Below, in pieces: positions 15,411 to 23,634 of a stretch of DNA of 64,000 bases (position 1 is its first letter; every line of letters starts with the position of its first letter). The position numbers and the translations under genes were made by a program. Source of the DNA: Streptomyces canus (lineage in GTDB: Bacteria > Actinomycetota > Actinomycetes > Streptomycetales > Streptomycetaceae); the NCBI RefSeq assembly GCF_041435015.1, contig NZ_CP107989.1, forward strand, positions 6,758,001 through 6,822,000. Direction: 5' to 3'. Under the pieces are notes generated by a model, which worked only from the letters and a program-made list of their open reading frames with translations, ran no database searches and was not told where the DNA came from.

Positions 15411-16358
15411 TCATTTCGCTCCCAGGGCGCTCTGCAGCGCCTTGAGGTTGGCTTCCTGGACCGCGAAGTAGTCCTTGCCGCGGGACTTGGCGGTGATGCC
15501 CTCGATGGGGTCGAGGACGTCCGTCTTCAGTCCGGCGTCGGAGGCGATGGTCTTCGCGGTCTTGTCGCTGACGAGCGTCTCGTAGAACACGGTCGTGACG
15601 CCGTCGGCCTTCGCCATCTTCTCAAGGTCCTTGACGCGGTCGGCGCTGGGCTCGGACTCGGGGTCGAGGCCGTTGATGGCCTCCTCGGTGAGGCCGTAGC
15701 GCTCGGCGAGGTAGCCGAAGGCGGCGTGTGTGGTGACGAAGACCTTGGTGTCGGTGTTCCTGAGCCCGGTCTCGAACTCGGTGTTCAGGGCGTCGAGCCT
15801 CTTCACGAGAGCCGCGGTGCGTGCCTTGTAGTCGGCCGCGTGGTCCGGGTCGGCCTTCTCGAAGGCCTTGCCGACGCCTTCGGCGACCTGGGCGTAGCGC
15901 ACCGGGTCGAGCCAGATGTGGGGGTCGAGACCCTTGAGTTCGCCGTTCGCGTGGTCGTCGTGTTCGGCCGCGTGGCCGCCGACCTCGTTGCCGTGCTTCT
16001 CCAGCTCGGTGAGGGAGGAGGCGTCGATCTTGGTCTTGATCTCGGACTGGCTCACCGCGTCGTCGACGGAGGGCTGGAGGTTCTTGAGGTAGAGCACCGC
16101 GTCGGACTCCTGGAGCTGCGCGGTCTGCTTGGCGCTGATCTCCAGGTCGTGCGGCTCCTGACCGGGCTCGGTCAGGCTGGTGACGCTCACATGGTCGCCG
16201 CCGATCTGCTCGGCGAGGAAGGCCATCGGGTAGAAGGACGCGACGACGTCGAACTTGCCGGTGTCGCCCGCGGCGGCGCTGTCGGTGGAGCAGGCGGAGA
16301 GGCCGGCGAGGGCAGCGGCCACGGCGACCGTGGGTATGAGGTGGCGTCGTACGTTCAT
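15411..16358 (-). CDS. znuA: Zinc-binding lipoprotein of the ABC importer
   Basis: A 315-residue cluster A-I (TroA/ZnuA) solute-binding protein. The N-terminus MNVRRHLIPTVAVAAALAGLSAC is a lipoprotein signal with the lipobox LSAC. A metal-binding histidine lies in 'EPHDLEISAKQ', a His/Asp loop 'GGHAAEHDDHANGE' is typical of zinc-specific members, and further ligands are in 'DPHIWLDPVR', 'TTHAAFGYLAERYGL' and the C-terminal 'FYETLVSD'. Several in-frame starts lie within 19 bases (TTG 16376, ATG 16373, 16367, 16358); none has a clear ribosome-binding site, so the transcript may be leaderless. The likely Zur operator covers these starts. Confidence 0.93.
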   Translation of the reverse strand: MNVRRHLIPTVAVAAALAGLSACSTDSAAAGDTGKFDVVASFYPMAFLAEQIGGDHVSVTSLTEPGQEPHDLEISAKQTAQLQESDAVLYLKNLQPSVDDAVSQSEIKTKIDASSLTELEKHGNEVGGHAAEHDDHANGELKGLDPHIWLDPVRYAQVAEGVGKAFEKADPDHAADYKARTAALVKRLDALNTEFETGLRNTDTKVFVTTHAAFGYLAERYGLTEEAINGLDPESEPSADRVKDLEKMAKADGVTTVFYETLVSDKTAKTIASDAGLKTDVLDPIEGITAKSRGKDYFAVQEANLKALQSALGAK

Positions 16359-16376
16359 GACAGTCATTTTCATCAA
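16350..16376 (-). promoter_or_regulatory. Candidate Zur operator over the znuA start
   Basis: On the minus strand the sequence TGAAAATGACTGTCATGAA contains the perfect core ATGAC-T-GTCAT (16357-16367) with a TGAAA flank. This fits the TGAAAATGA-type half-sites known for Streptomyces Zur. Binding here would block znuA transcription or initiation when zinc is plentiful. Confidence 0.6.
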
Positions 16377-16520
16377 ATATGGAAACCGTTGTCAACAAAC
16401 GGGCTGAGCGGCACCGATTTGATTGGGGGGCAGCCTCCGCCGGTAACCTGAGGCATTCGCTCTGAAGCACTGCTCCGTAGAGATTGCTTCGTCGCCCGTC
16501 GTCGTAATGAAGAGAGCACC

Positions 16521-17903
16521 GTGGCCGCCGACAAGATCGACACCATCGTCAGCCTGAGCAAGCGCCGTGGCTTCGTATTCCCCTGCAGTGAGATCTACGG
16601 TGGCCAGAAGGCCGCCTGGGACTACGGACCGCTGGGTGTCGAGCTCAAGGAGAACCTGAAGCGCCAGTGGTGGCGTTACATGGTGACGTCCCGCGAGGAC
16701 GTGGTCGGTATCGACTCGTCCGTGATCCTGGCCCCCGAGGTCTGGGTCGCGTCCGGTCACGTCGCCACCTTCTCCGACCCGCTCACCGAGTGCACCTCCT
16801 GCCACAAGCGGTTCCGCGCGGACCACCTGATCGAGGCCTACGAGGCCAAGCACAAGCGCGAGCCGGAGAACGGCCTGGCGGACATCAACTGCCCCAACTG
16901 CGGCAACAAGGGCCAGTTCACCGAGCCGAAGCAGTTCTCGGGTCTGCTCTCCACCCACCTCGGGCCGACGCAGGACACCGGTTCCATCGCCTACCTGCGC
17001 CCCGAGACCGCCCAGGGCATCTTCACCAACTTCGCCCAGGTGCAGGTCGCTTCGCGCAAGAAGCCGCCGTTCGGCATCGCGCAGATGGGCAAGTCCTTCC
17101 GCAACGAGATCACGCCCGGCAACTTCATCTTCCGCACCCGCGAGTTCGAGCAGATGGAGATGGAGTTCTTCGTCAAGCCGGGCGAGGACGAGAAGTGGCA
17201 GGAGTACTGGATGGAGCAGCGCTGGAACTGGTACACGGGCCTGGGTCTCCGCGAGGAGAACATGCGCTGGTACGAGCACCCGGCCGAGAAGCTCTCGCAC
17301 TACTCCAAGCGCACCGCCGACATCGAGTACCGCTTCCAGTTCGGCGGCAACGAGTGGGGTGAGCTGGAGGGCGTGGCCAACCGCACCGACTACGACCTCG
17401 GCGCCCACTCCAAGGCCTCCGGCCAGGACCTCGCCTACTACGACCAGGAGGCCGGCGAGCGCTGGACGCCGTACGTCATCGAGCCCGCGGCGGGTGTCGG
17501 CCGCGCGATGCTGGCGTTCCTGCTCGACGCGTACGTCGAGGACGAGGCGCCCAACGCCAAGGGCAAGCTGGAGAAGCGCACGGTGCTGCGCCTCGACCAC
17601 CGCCTGGCCCCGGTGAAGGTCGCGGTCCTCCCGCTCTCCCGCAACGCCGAGCTGTCCCCGAAGGCCAAGGGTCTCGCCCAGGCGCTGCGCCAGAACTGGA
17701 ACATCGAGTTCGACGACGCCGGTGCCATCGGCCGCCGTTACCGGCGCCAGGACGAGATCGGCACGCCGTACTGCGTGACGGTCGACTTCGACACGCTCGA
17801 GGACAACGCCGTGACGGTCCGCGAGCGGGACTCCATGAAGCAGGAGCGGGTGTCTCTCGACCAGATCGAGGGGTACCTGGCCGGGCGTCTCGTCGGCTGC
17901 TAG
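16521..17903 (+). CDS. glyS: Glycyl-tRNA synthetase (alpha2 type)
   Basis: A 460-residue class II aminoacyl-tRNA synthetase that charges tRNA-Gly. The N-terminus '[25 protein letters not shown]' is characteristic of the homodimeric form. Class II motif 2 is '[13 protein letters not shown]...[16 protein letters not shown]', and motif 3 is '[17 protein letters not shown]'. Two zinc-like pairs are present, 'CTSCHKRF' and 'CPNCGNKG'. The C-terminal anticodon-binding domain begins near '[13 protein letters not shown]'. The start is GTG at 16521 with AGAGAG upstream. It diverges from znuA across a 160-base region and ends just before a strong terminator. Confidence 0.96.
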   Translation: MAADKIDTIVSLSKRRGFVFPCSEIYGGQKAAWDYGPLGVELKENLKRQWWRYMVTSREDVVGIDSSVILAPEVWVASGHVATFSDPLTECTSCHKRFRADHLIEAYEAKHKREPENGLADINCPNCGNKGQFTEPKQFSGLLSTHLGPTQDTGSIAYLRPETAQGIFTNFAQVQVASRKKPPFGIAQMGKSFRNEITPGNFIFRTREFEQMEMEFFVKPGEDEKWQEYWMEQRWNWYTGLGLREENMRWYEHPAEKLSHYSKRTADIEYRFQFGGNEWGELEGVANRTDYDLGAHSKASGQDLAYYDQEAGERWTPYVIEPAAGVGRAMLAFLLDAYVEDEAPNAKGKLEKRTVLRLDHRLAPVKVAVLPLSRNAELSPKAKGLAQALRQNWNIEFDDAGAIGRRYRRQDEIGTPYCVTVDFDTLEDNAVTVRERDSMKQERVSLDQIEGYLAGRLVGC

Positions 17904-17921
17904 CTCCACCCGTTGCTCTTT

Positions 17922-17963
17922 GGCCCCCGATACAGGCCTCGCTTTGGCCCTGTGTCGGGGGCC
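17922..17963 (+). terminator. Intrinsic-type hairpin after glyS
   Basis: GGCCCCCGATACAGG (17922-17936) pairs with CCTGTGTCGGGGGCC (17949-17963), one G-T-type mismatch, with a 12-base loop. It lies 18 bases after the glyS stop and 22 bases before the next gene. There is no T-run, as is usual in Streptomyces. Confidence 0.8.
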
Positions 17964-17985
17964 GTTCCGTGTCCAGGCTGGCCCC

Positions 17986-18597
17986 ATGAGCCTCGCCTTT
18001 CTCCTCACCACCCTCGTCGTGGTCGCCACTCCCGGCACCGGAGTCGTCTACACGCTCGCCGCCGGGCTCTCCCGCGGTCCTCGCGCCGGCGTCGTCGCCG
18101 CGTTCGCCTGCACGCTCGGGATCGTGCCGCACGTCCTCGCCACCGTCACCGGCCTCGCCGCACTGCTGAACGCGAGCGCGGTGGCGTTCCAGGCGGTGAA
18201 GTACGCCGGGGTCGCCTACCTCCTGTACATGGCCTGGGCGACCGTGCGGGACACGGAGGTGATCGAGGTCGACCGGGGTGGCGCGCCCGTCTCCGCGGCA
18301 CGCGTGATCGCCCGGGGGGTGCTGATCAACCTCCTCAACCCGAAGCTGACGATCTTCTTCTTCGCGTTCCTGCCCCAGTTCGTGAGCCCGACCGAGCCGC
18401 ACGCCCTGCCGCGCATGCTCGTGCTGAGCGGGGTCTTCATGCTCGCGACCTTCGTGGTCTTCGCCGCCTACGGGGTGCTCGCGGCCTCGGTCCGCAGCCA
18501 TGTGACCTCCCGGCCCCGGGTCATGGCCTGGCTGCGGCGGAGCTTCGCGGCGTCCTTCGTGCTGCTCGGAGCCAAGCTGGCCACGACCGACGCGTGA
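17986..18597 (+). CDS. LysE/RhtB family exporter
   Basis: A 203-residue membrane protein with five to six hydrophobic helices. The LysE/RhtB family exports amino acids or homoserine-lactone-like compounds using the proton gradient. The family opening 'LLTTLVVVATPGTGVVYTLAAGLSRG' and the conserved 'GVLINLLNPKLTIFFFAFLPQFV' are both present. I chose ATG 17986, which starts directly at the first helix; upstream codons lie within the glyS terminator. The substrate cannot be told from sequence. A second LysE-type gene lies at 52098-52748. Confidence 0.9.
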   Translation: MSLAFLLTTLVVVATPGTGVVYTLAAGLSRGPRAGVVAAFACTLGIVPHVLATVTGLAALLNASAVAFQAVKYAGVAYLLYMAWATVRDTEVIEVDRGGAPVSAARVIARGVLINLLNPKLTIFFFAFLPQFVSPTEPHALPRMLVLSGVFMLATFVVFAAYGVLAASVRSHVTSRPRVMAWLRRSFAASFVLLGAKLATTDA

Positions 18598-18610
18598 CCG
18601 CACATGACAG

Positions 18611-18648
18611 ATGACAGCTGACAGATATTGAAATCTGTCAGCTGTCAT
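18611..18648. promoter_or_regulatory. Large palindromic operator before the AKR-TetR pair
   Basis: A perfect 16-bp inverted repeat, ATGACAGCTGACAGAT and ATCTGTCAGCTGTCAT, separated by ATTGAA. It ends 15 bases before the aldo/keto reductase ATG. A GATATT sequence in its centre could be a -10 element, so binding would block transcription. The downstream TetR regulator is the obvious candidate ligand-controlled binder. Confidence 0.72.
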
Positions 18649-18663
18649 GGCACGCTGGACGCC

Positions 18664-19674
18664 ATGACGATGCGAACCCGAACCCTCGGAACCACCGGCC
18701 CCCAGGTCTCCGCCCTCGGCCTCGGCTGCATGGGCATGTCCGGCATGTACGGCGAGACGGACCGCGCGGAGTCGATCGCCACCCTCCACGCCGCCCTGGA
18801 GGCCGGCGTCACCCTGCTGGACACCGGCGACTTCTACGGCATGGGCCACAACGAACTGCTGATCAACGAGGCACTGCGCACCGCTCCGGCCGCCCTGCGC
18901 GAGAACGCGCTGCTCAGCGTGAAGTTCGGCTCCCTGCGCGACCCGGACGGCGCCTGGTCCGGCTTCGACGGCCGCCCCGCCGCCGTGAAGAACTTCGCCG
19001 CGTACTCCCTCCAGCGCCTCGGTGTCGACCACATCGACGTCTACCGGCCCTCCCGGCTCGACCCGCAGGTGCCGATCGAGGAGACCGTCGGTGCGATCGC
19101 CGAACTGGTGGAGAAGGGCTGGGTCCGGCACATCGGGCTCAGCGAGGTCGGCGCCGACACCATCCGCCGGGCCGCCGCCACCGCCCCGATCGCCGACCTC
19201 CAGATCGAGTACGCCCTCATATCCCGTGGTCCCGAGCGGGAGATCCTGCCCACCGTGCGCGAGCTGGGCATCTCCGTCACCGCGTACGGAGTGCTCTCGC
19301 GCGGGTTGATCTCCGGCCACCTCACGGCCGACCGGCGGCTCGCCGCGAACGACTTCCGCGCCCACTCGCCCCGCTTCCAGGGCGAGAACCTCCAGCACAA
19401 CCTCACGCTGGTCGAGTCCCTGCGTAAGATCGCCGAACAGAAGGGCGTCACGGTCGCGCAGATCGCCATCGCCTGGGTGCTCTCGCAAGGTGACGACATC
19501 GTGCCGCTGGTCGGCGCGAGGACCCGCGAACGGCTCGGCGAGGCACTCGGCGCCCTGGACGTGACCCTGGACGCCGCCGACCTCGCGGCCATCGAGGGCG
19601 CCGTACCGGCGGACGCGGCGGCCGGCCAGCGGTACGCGGCCCCGCTGATGGCCATGCTCGACAGCGAACGGTGA
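18664..19674 (+). CDS. Aldo/keto reductase
   Basis: A 336-residue NADPH-dependent oxidoreductase of the AKR superfamily, likely reducing aldehydes or ketones in the cytoplasm. It begins 'MRTRTLGTTGPQVSALGLGCMGMSGMYG', typical of the AKR13-like bacterial group. The active-site Asp/Tyr region is 'LLDTGDFYGMGHNE', the lysine region 'LLSVKFG' follows, and the catalytic-loop histidine position is altered ('YRPSRLDP'), as in other members. Cofactor-binding 'VPLVGARTRERLGEALGAL' is near the C-terminus. The ATG at 18664 lies 15 bases beyond a large palindrome. The TetR gene starts 25 bases after its stop, suggesting an autoregulated two-gene operon. Confidence 0.9.
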   Translation: MTMRTRTLGTTGPQVSALGLGCMGMSGMYGETDRAESIATLHAALEAGVTLLDTGDFYGMGHNELLINEALRTAPAALRENALLSVKFGSLRDPDGAWSGFDGRPAAVKNFAAYSLQRLGVDHIDVYRPSRLDPQVPIEETVGAIAELVEKGWVRHIGLSEVGADTIRRAAATAPIADLQIEYALISRGPEREILPTVRELGISVTAYGVLSRGLISGHLTADRRLAANDFRAHSPRFQGENLQHNLTLVESLRKIAEQKGVTVAQIAIAWVLSQGDDIVPLVGARTRERLGEALGALDVTLDAADLAAIEGAVPADAAAGQRYAAPLMAMLDSER

Positions 19675-19699
19675 ACACCGTGCCAGGTACGGTCTAGGC

Positions 19700-20287
19700 A
19701 TGCCCCCGAGCACCGAGACCCTGACCGCCGAGCGCATCCTCGAAGCCACCGAGGAGGTGCTGCGCCGCCACGGCCCGGCCAAGGCCACCGTGGTCGACGT
19801 GGCCCGCGCGCTCGGCGTCAGCCATGGCAGCGTCTACCGGCACTTCCGGACGAAGGCGGCGCTGCGGGAGGCGGTGACGAAGCGGTGGCTGGACCGGACG
19901 ACGGGGGTGCTGGCCGGAATCGTCGAGGCGGACCGTGACCCGGAGGCCCGGCTGCGGGAGTGGCTCGCAGCGCTCTTCGAGGCCAAGCGCCGCAAGGCGG
20001 GCGACGATCCGGAACTGTTCGCCACGTACACGGTGCTGACCGGTGAGAACGTCGAGGCGGTCGTCGAGCACCTCACCGAGCTGACCGACCAGCTGACCCG
20101 CGTCGTCCAGGACGGCATCGACGCGGGCACCTTCACCGTCACCGCCCCGGCCACCACGGCCCTGGCCCTCTTCCAGGCCACCGCCCGCTTCCACGACCCC
20201 GGCTATGCCGGTGAGTGGGAAAAACCGGGCGCGGAAGAGGAGTTCACCGCCCTGCTGGACCTGCTGGTACGCGGCCTGAAGGCCTGA
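19700..20287 (+). CDS. TetR family transcriptional regulator
   Basis: A 195-residue TetR-type regulator. The N-terminal HTH reads 'RILEATEEVLRRHG', 'TVVDVARALGVSHGSVYRHFRTKAALREAV', the standard recognition-helix layout. The C-terminal ligand-binding half (TetR_C-type) is helical and would sense an unknown small molecule. It is cotranscribed with the aldo/keto reductase and probably binds the 38-bp palindrome at 18611-18648. Its stop lies 6 bases from the end of a convergent small gene. Confidence 0.92.
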   Translation: MPPSTETLTAERILEATEEVLRRHGPAKATVVDVARALGVSHGSVYRHFRTKAALREAVTKRWLDRTTGVLAGIVEADRDPEARLREWLAALFEAKRRKAGDDPELFATYTVLTGENVEAVVEHLTELTDQLTRVVQDGIDAGTFTVTAPATTALALFQATARFHDPGYAGEWEKPGAEEEFTALLDLLVRGLKA

Positions 20288-20293
20288 GGGCCG

Positions 20294-20500
20294 CTACGTC
20301 TGCGACCGGTCCACCGTCGCCCGGTGTTCCTCCGCCAGGTGTTCCTCCGCCTTCAGCCAGGGCAGGAACTGCGCTCCCTTGCGCCAGCCGCAGGTGTCAC
20401 ATCTGATCGTGCGTTGCGCGCCCTTGCGCTGCACCTGGACCACGTGTTCGCGGCCGTGCTCGTCCCAGCGGCTCACCCTGCTCGTGTTGATCTGCAACAT
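20294..20500 (-). CDS. Small CxxC protein, function unknown
   Basis: A 68-residue basic and histidine-containing protein, MLQINTSRVSRWDEHGRE..., with one CxxC pair ('RCDTCGWRKG') and a C-terminal 'HLAEEHR' that could complete a small zinc-binding site. The codon pattern and length match a conserved Streptomyces hypothetical. ATG at 20498-20500. It converges with the TetR gene and has no obvious operon partner. Confidence 0.6.
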   Translation of the reverse strand: MLQINTSRVSRWDEHGREHVVQVQRKGAQRTIRCDTCGWRKGAQFLPWLKAEEHLAEEHRATVDRSQT

Positions 20501-20598
20501 GTGCCTCGCCTCCGGCTAGGAGTGTGCAGCAAGAACAACATCAACAGCAGTATCTTCACGCGGCGTTCGCGAGGACTTGAGCCAGGCCGGTGGCCCGG

Positions 20599-22026
20599 TC
20601 AGGCGATCGTGCGCGGCAGACGCAGGCTCAGTACGCCCGTCAGGGCCACCCCGGCCAGCTGGACGAGGAGCGTCGTCACCAGGGCGTCCCGCATGCCCAT
20701 GCCCGGCGCCAGGGCGAGGAAGAGGGTGCCCAGCGTGGCCACGCCGAGGGCCAGGGAGACCTGCTGGGTGGTGACCATCACGCCGCTGCCGACACCGGCC
20801 CGGGCAGGCGGCACCTCGGACAGGACGATCCGGAAGACCACGGGCAGTTGGAGGGCCTGGCCGACTCCGGCGATCGCGCCGCCGGGGAGCAGGGGGAGCA
20901 GCCCGAGGTCCGGCCAGGAGGAGCGCGCGGCCAGGATCATCAGACCCAGACCGACCCCCTGGATCAGTGCGCCCGCGGTCACCACCCGGGTGCCGTGGCG
21001 GGCGATCAGCCGCGGTCCGGCGATCGACGTGAACAGGAACGTCACCGCCAGCGGGACCAGTGCGAGACCCGCCTGGACGGGGCTGCGGCCCGCCCCCTCC
21101 TGGAGCGCCACCGCGATCACGAACATGAAGCCCGCGAAGCCCATCGAGAAGGGCAGGATGAGCAGCAGACCGCGGCGCAGGGACACCAGCTGGAAGAGGC
21201 TCGGCGGGACCAGGGGTGTGCGGCCCCCGCGGTCCGCCCTGAGCTCCACGGCGAAGAACGCCCACGCCAGGAACGGGAACGCCGCCAGCGACAGCCACGT
21301 CCACAGCGGCCAGCCCGCCGCCCTGCCCTCGGTCAGCGGGGCCAGCAGCGCGAGCAGGGTCGCCGCCAGCAGGACCGTGCCGGGGCCGTCCACCGGCTCC
21401 GGGCGGGGGGAACGGGTCTCGGGGACCGTACGGGCCGCGAGGAACAGGCCGAGCAGGACGACCGGGACGTTCACCAGGAACGCCGCCCGCCAGCTCGTGC
21501 CCGCGATGTCGGCCGCCACCAGGACACCGCCGAGGATCTGGCCCGCCACCATGGCGAGCCCCGCCGTGGCGCCGTACAGGCCCATCGCCCGCGCCCGGCG
21601 GGGTCCGGCCGTCGCCGACTGGATCGTGGCGAGGACCTGCGGCAGCATCGCCGCCGACGCGGCGCCCTGGGCGACCCGCGCCGCGACCAGCGTCCACGCG
21701 GTCGGCGCGAGCCCGCACGCCAGTGAGGTCAGTCCGAAGGCCAGCATGCCGCCCAGGAACAGCCGGCGCCTTCCGAAGAGGTCGCCGAGGCGGCCGCCGA
21801 GGACGAGAAGGACGGCGTAGGACAATCCGTAACCCGCCACGACGAGTTCGAGGACCGACTCGCTCGCGGAGAGGTCCGCGCCGATGGTGGGCAGCGCGAC
21901 GTTGACGATGAAGAAGTCGATGAGGGGGAGTGCCGCGGCGAGCAGCACCGTGAACAGTCCGAGGCCGCTCAGCCGGGGTGGCGCGGCCGGGCGGACGGAG
22001 TGCGGAGTGGTGGTTTCGGTGGTCAC
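20599..22026 (-). CDS. MFS drug:H+ antiporter, DHA2 (14-helix) type
   Basis: A 475-residue transporter with about 14 hydrophobic helices. The DHA2/EmrB-QacA-type first helix 'GLFTVLLAAALPLIDFFIVNVALPTIGADL' is followed by the loop motif A 'LGGRLGDLFGRRRLFLGG' and a motif C-like 'GATAGLAMVAGQILGG'. It would export drugs or metabolites with proton import. I chose GTG at 22024-22026 (VTTETTTPHS), as upstream sequence lies in the promoter region shared with the XRE regulator at 22128, which reads the other way. The pair is a common regulator/exporter arrangement. Confidence 0.9.
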   Translation of the reverse strand: MTTETTTPHSVRPAAPPRLSGLGLFTVLLAAALPLIDFFIVNVALPTIGADLSASESVLELVVAGYGLSYAVLLVLGGRLGDLFGRRRLFLGGMLAFGLTSLACGLAPTAWTLVAARVAQGAASAAMLPQVLATIQSATAGPRRARAMGLYGATAGLAMVAGQILGGVLVAADIAGTSWRAAFLVNVPVVLLGLFLAARTVPETRSPRPEPVDGPGTVLLAATLLALLAPLTEGRAAGWPLWTWLSLAAFPFLAWAFFAVELRADRGGRTPLVPPSLFQLVSLRRGLLLILPFSMGFAGFMFVIAVALQEGAGRSPVQAGLALVPLAVTFLFTSIAGPRLIARHGTRVVTAGALIQGVGLGLMILAARSSWPDLGLLPLLPGGAIAGVGQALQLPVVFRIVLSEVPPARAGVGSGVMVTTQQVSLALGVATLGTLFLALAPGMGMRDALVTTLLVQLAGVALTGVLSLRLPRTIA

Positions 22027-22127
22027 GCCCCTGAGCCTGCGCCCGCTCCCATGGGGGTACCAGAGTCTCCTTATCCTGGTAGAAGAACCACCTGGCAACA
22101 GGGTCCCGACGCAGGCAGGCTGGAGGC

Positions 22128-23027
22128 ATGACGACCATGGCCCAGGAGACAGCCGTACCGGTGATGCCGACCGCGTCCGCCTCGGCGATCCGGCGCCACG
22201 AGCTCGCCGCCTTCCTGCGCCACCGCCGCGAGCACATCGCCCCCGAACAGGTCGGTCTGCCCCGCGGCCGCCGGCGCCGCACCCCGGGCCTGCGCCGGGA
22301 GGAGGTCGCCCAGCTCTCCGCGGTCGGCGTCACCTGGTACACCTGGCTGGAGCAGGCCCGTGACATCCAGGTCTCCGTGCAGGTCCTGGACGCCCTCGCC
22401 CGCGCACTGCTGCTGGACCCGACCGAGCGCTCGCACCTCTTCCAGCTCGCCGAAGCCGTCGACCCGACGCCGGCCACCGTCTGCCCGTCGATCACCCCGG
22501 CGATCCAGCAGGTGCTCGAACAGCTGGAGCCGGTCCCGGCCTGCGTGCAGAACAGCCGCTACGACATCCTCGCCTACAACCGCACCTACGGCCTGCTGCT
22601 GTGCGACCTGGACGCGGTGCCGCCCGAGGACCGCAACTGCATGATCCTCTCCTACACCCACGATGACTGGCGCTCCTCGATCGTCCACCTGCCGGAGGCG
22701 CAGCGACTGATGGCGGCCCGCTTCCGTGCCACCATGGCCGGACACCTCGCCGAGCCCGGCTGGAAGATGCTCCTGAAGCGGCTGCGCACGGAGTCCCCGG
22801 AGTTCCGCGAGGTCTGGGACCGGCATGAGGTCATCGAACACCGGGGCCGCCGCAAGGAGTTCGTGAACCGTTACGTCGGCCATGTCTCCGTCGACCACAC
22901 CGACCTGTGGCTCGGCCCCGAGGCGGGGCCGCGCATGGTGACCTACGCCCCCGCGGACGAGGAGTCCCGGCTGCGGCTGGAGAAGCTGCACGCGATCGCG
23001 CTGGAACGGGCCCGACAGCGCCCCTGA
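22128..23027 (+). CDS. XRE-family HTH regulator with MmyB-like ligand domain
   Basis: A 299-residue transcription regulator. The HTH spans about residues 20-90 and includes 'ELAAFLRHRREHI', 'GRRRRTPGLRREEVAQLSAVGVTWYTWLEQARDIQVSVQVLDALARAL', the hallmark of the MmyB group. The C-terminal PAS-like MLTR domain has 'YDILAYNRTYGLL' and ends 'DHTDLWLGPEAGPRMVTYAPAD', where members are thought to bind fatty acid-like or hydrophobic ligands. It is divergent from the MFS exporter with 101 bases between starts, and probably regulates it. Confidence 0.92.
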   Translation: MTTMAQETAVPVMPTASASAIRRHELAAFLRHRREHIAPEQVGLPRGRRRRTPGLRREEVAQLSAVGVTWYTWLEQARDIQVSVQVLDALARALLLDPTERSHLFQLAEAVDPTPATVCPSITPAIQQVLEQLEPVPACVQNSRYDILAYNRTYGLLLCDLDAVPPEDRNCMILSYTHDDWRSSIVHLPEAQRLMAARFRATMAGHLAEPGWKMLLKRLRTESPEFREVWDRHEVIEHRGRRKEFVNRYVGHVSVDHTDLWLGPEAGPRMVTYAPADEESRLRLEKLHAIALERARQRP

Positions 23028-23112
23028 CCGGTTGTCGCCGGTGGGGATGATCGCCCGCAGTGCGGGAACCCGGTCGGTCGGAAGAGAAGACCCCCCACAG
23101 GCGAGGCGAGTC

Positions 23113-23625
23113 ATGGCCGAGCAGAAGTCGTCGCAGCAGGTAGCAGAGTCAGGATCACCGTCAACGGCGCAGGGGCTTCCGCAGCCGCTGCGGGCGGCCG
23201 CGTCGGTACTCGGGAAGGTGCCCGGGGCCGGGACGGTGGGCCGGGTGGCCGGTGGAGCGCTGGACCGGGTCGGCGCGGTGTCCCCGCGCGGCCGGCGGCT
23301 CGCGGTGTACGCCGGGGCCGGGGTGCTCGGCGTCGCGGGCGTCGTCGAGTGGCCCGTCGCGGTCACCGGGGCGGCGGTGGCGTGGCTGACGCAGCCGAGG
23401 CCGGGTGAGCGGGAGGAGCACGGCGAGTCGGGGGACGAGAGCCGGCCCACACCCCGGGTCCTGGCGTCGTCACACGGCAGGCCGTCCCACTCGTCGCACG
23501 GTTCATCGCCCTCCCCGTCCCTCCGCACACCCTCCGACAAACTCCCTCCGCACGAGACGGCGTCGCCGTCCGACCGGGGCGGACCCGGCGGCGCCACCGC
23601 GGGCCGTACCCGATCCGGCGACTGA
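23113..23625 (+). CDS. Alanine/glycine-rich membrane-associated protein upstream of the P-type ATPase
   Basis: A 170-residue protein starting with ATG 23113. The first part is hydrophobic with glycine repeats, and one probable membrane helix or helical hairpin is at about residues 60-95 ('LAVYAGAGVLGVAGVVEWPVAVTGAAVAWL'). The last 70 residues are low-complexity Ser/Pro/His/Arg and probably disordered. It ends 9 bases before the giant ATPase gene, so the two are likely cotranscribed, and the similar Ala/Gly-rich hydrophobic start of the ATPase suggests a partner role. I do not recognise a family. Confidence 0.7.
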   Translation: MAEQKSSQQVAESGSPSTAQGLPQPLRAAASVLGKVPGAGTVGRVAGGALDRVGAVSPRGRRLAVYAGAGVLGVAGVVEWPVAVTGAAVAWLTQPRPGEREEHGESGDESRPTPRVLASSHGRPSHSSHGSSPSPSLRTPSDKLPPHETASPSDRGGPGGATAGRTRSGD

Positions 23626-23634
23626 GGACCACCG

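Noticed and set aside
15396..15414. znuC start at ATG 15414.
   Set aside because: Possible by overlap with znuA, but ATG 15396 has a proper GGAGG at good spacing.
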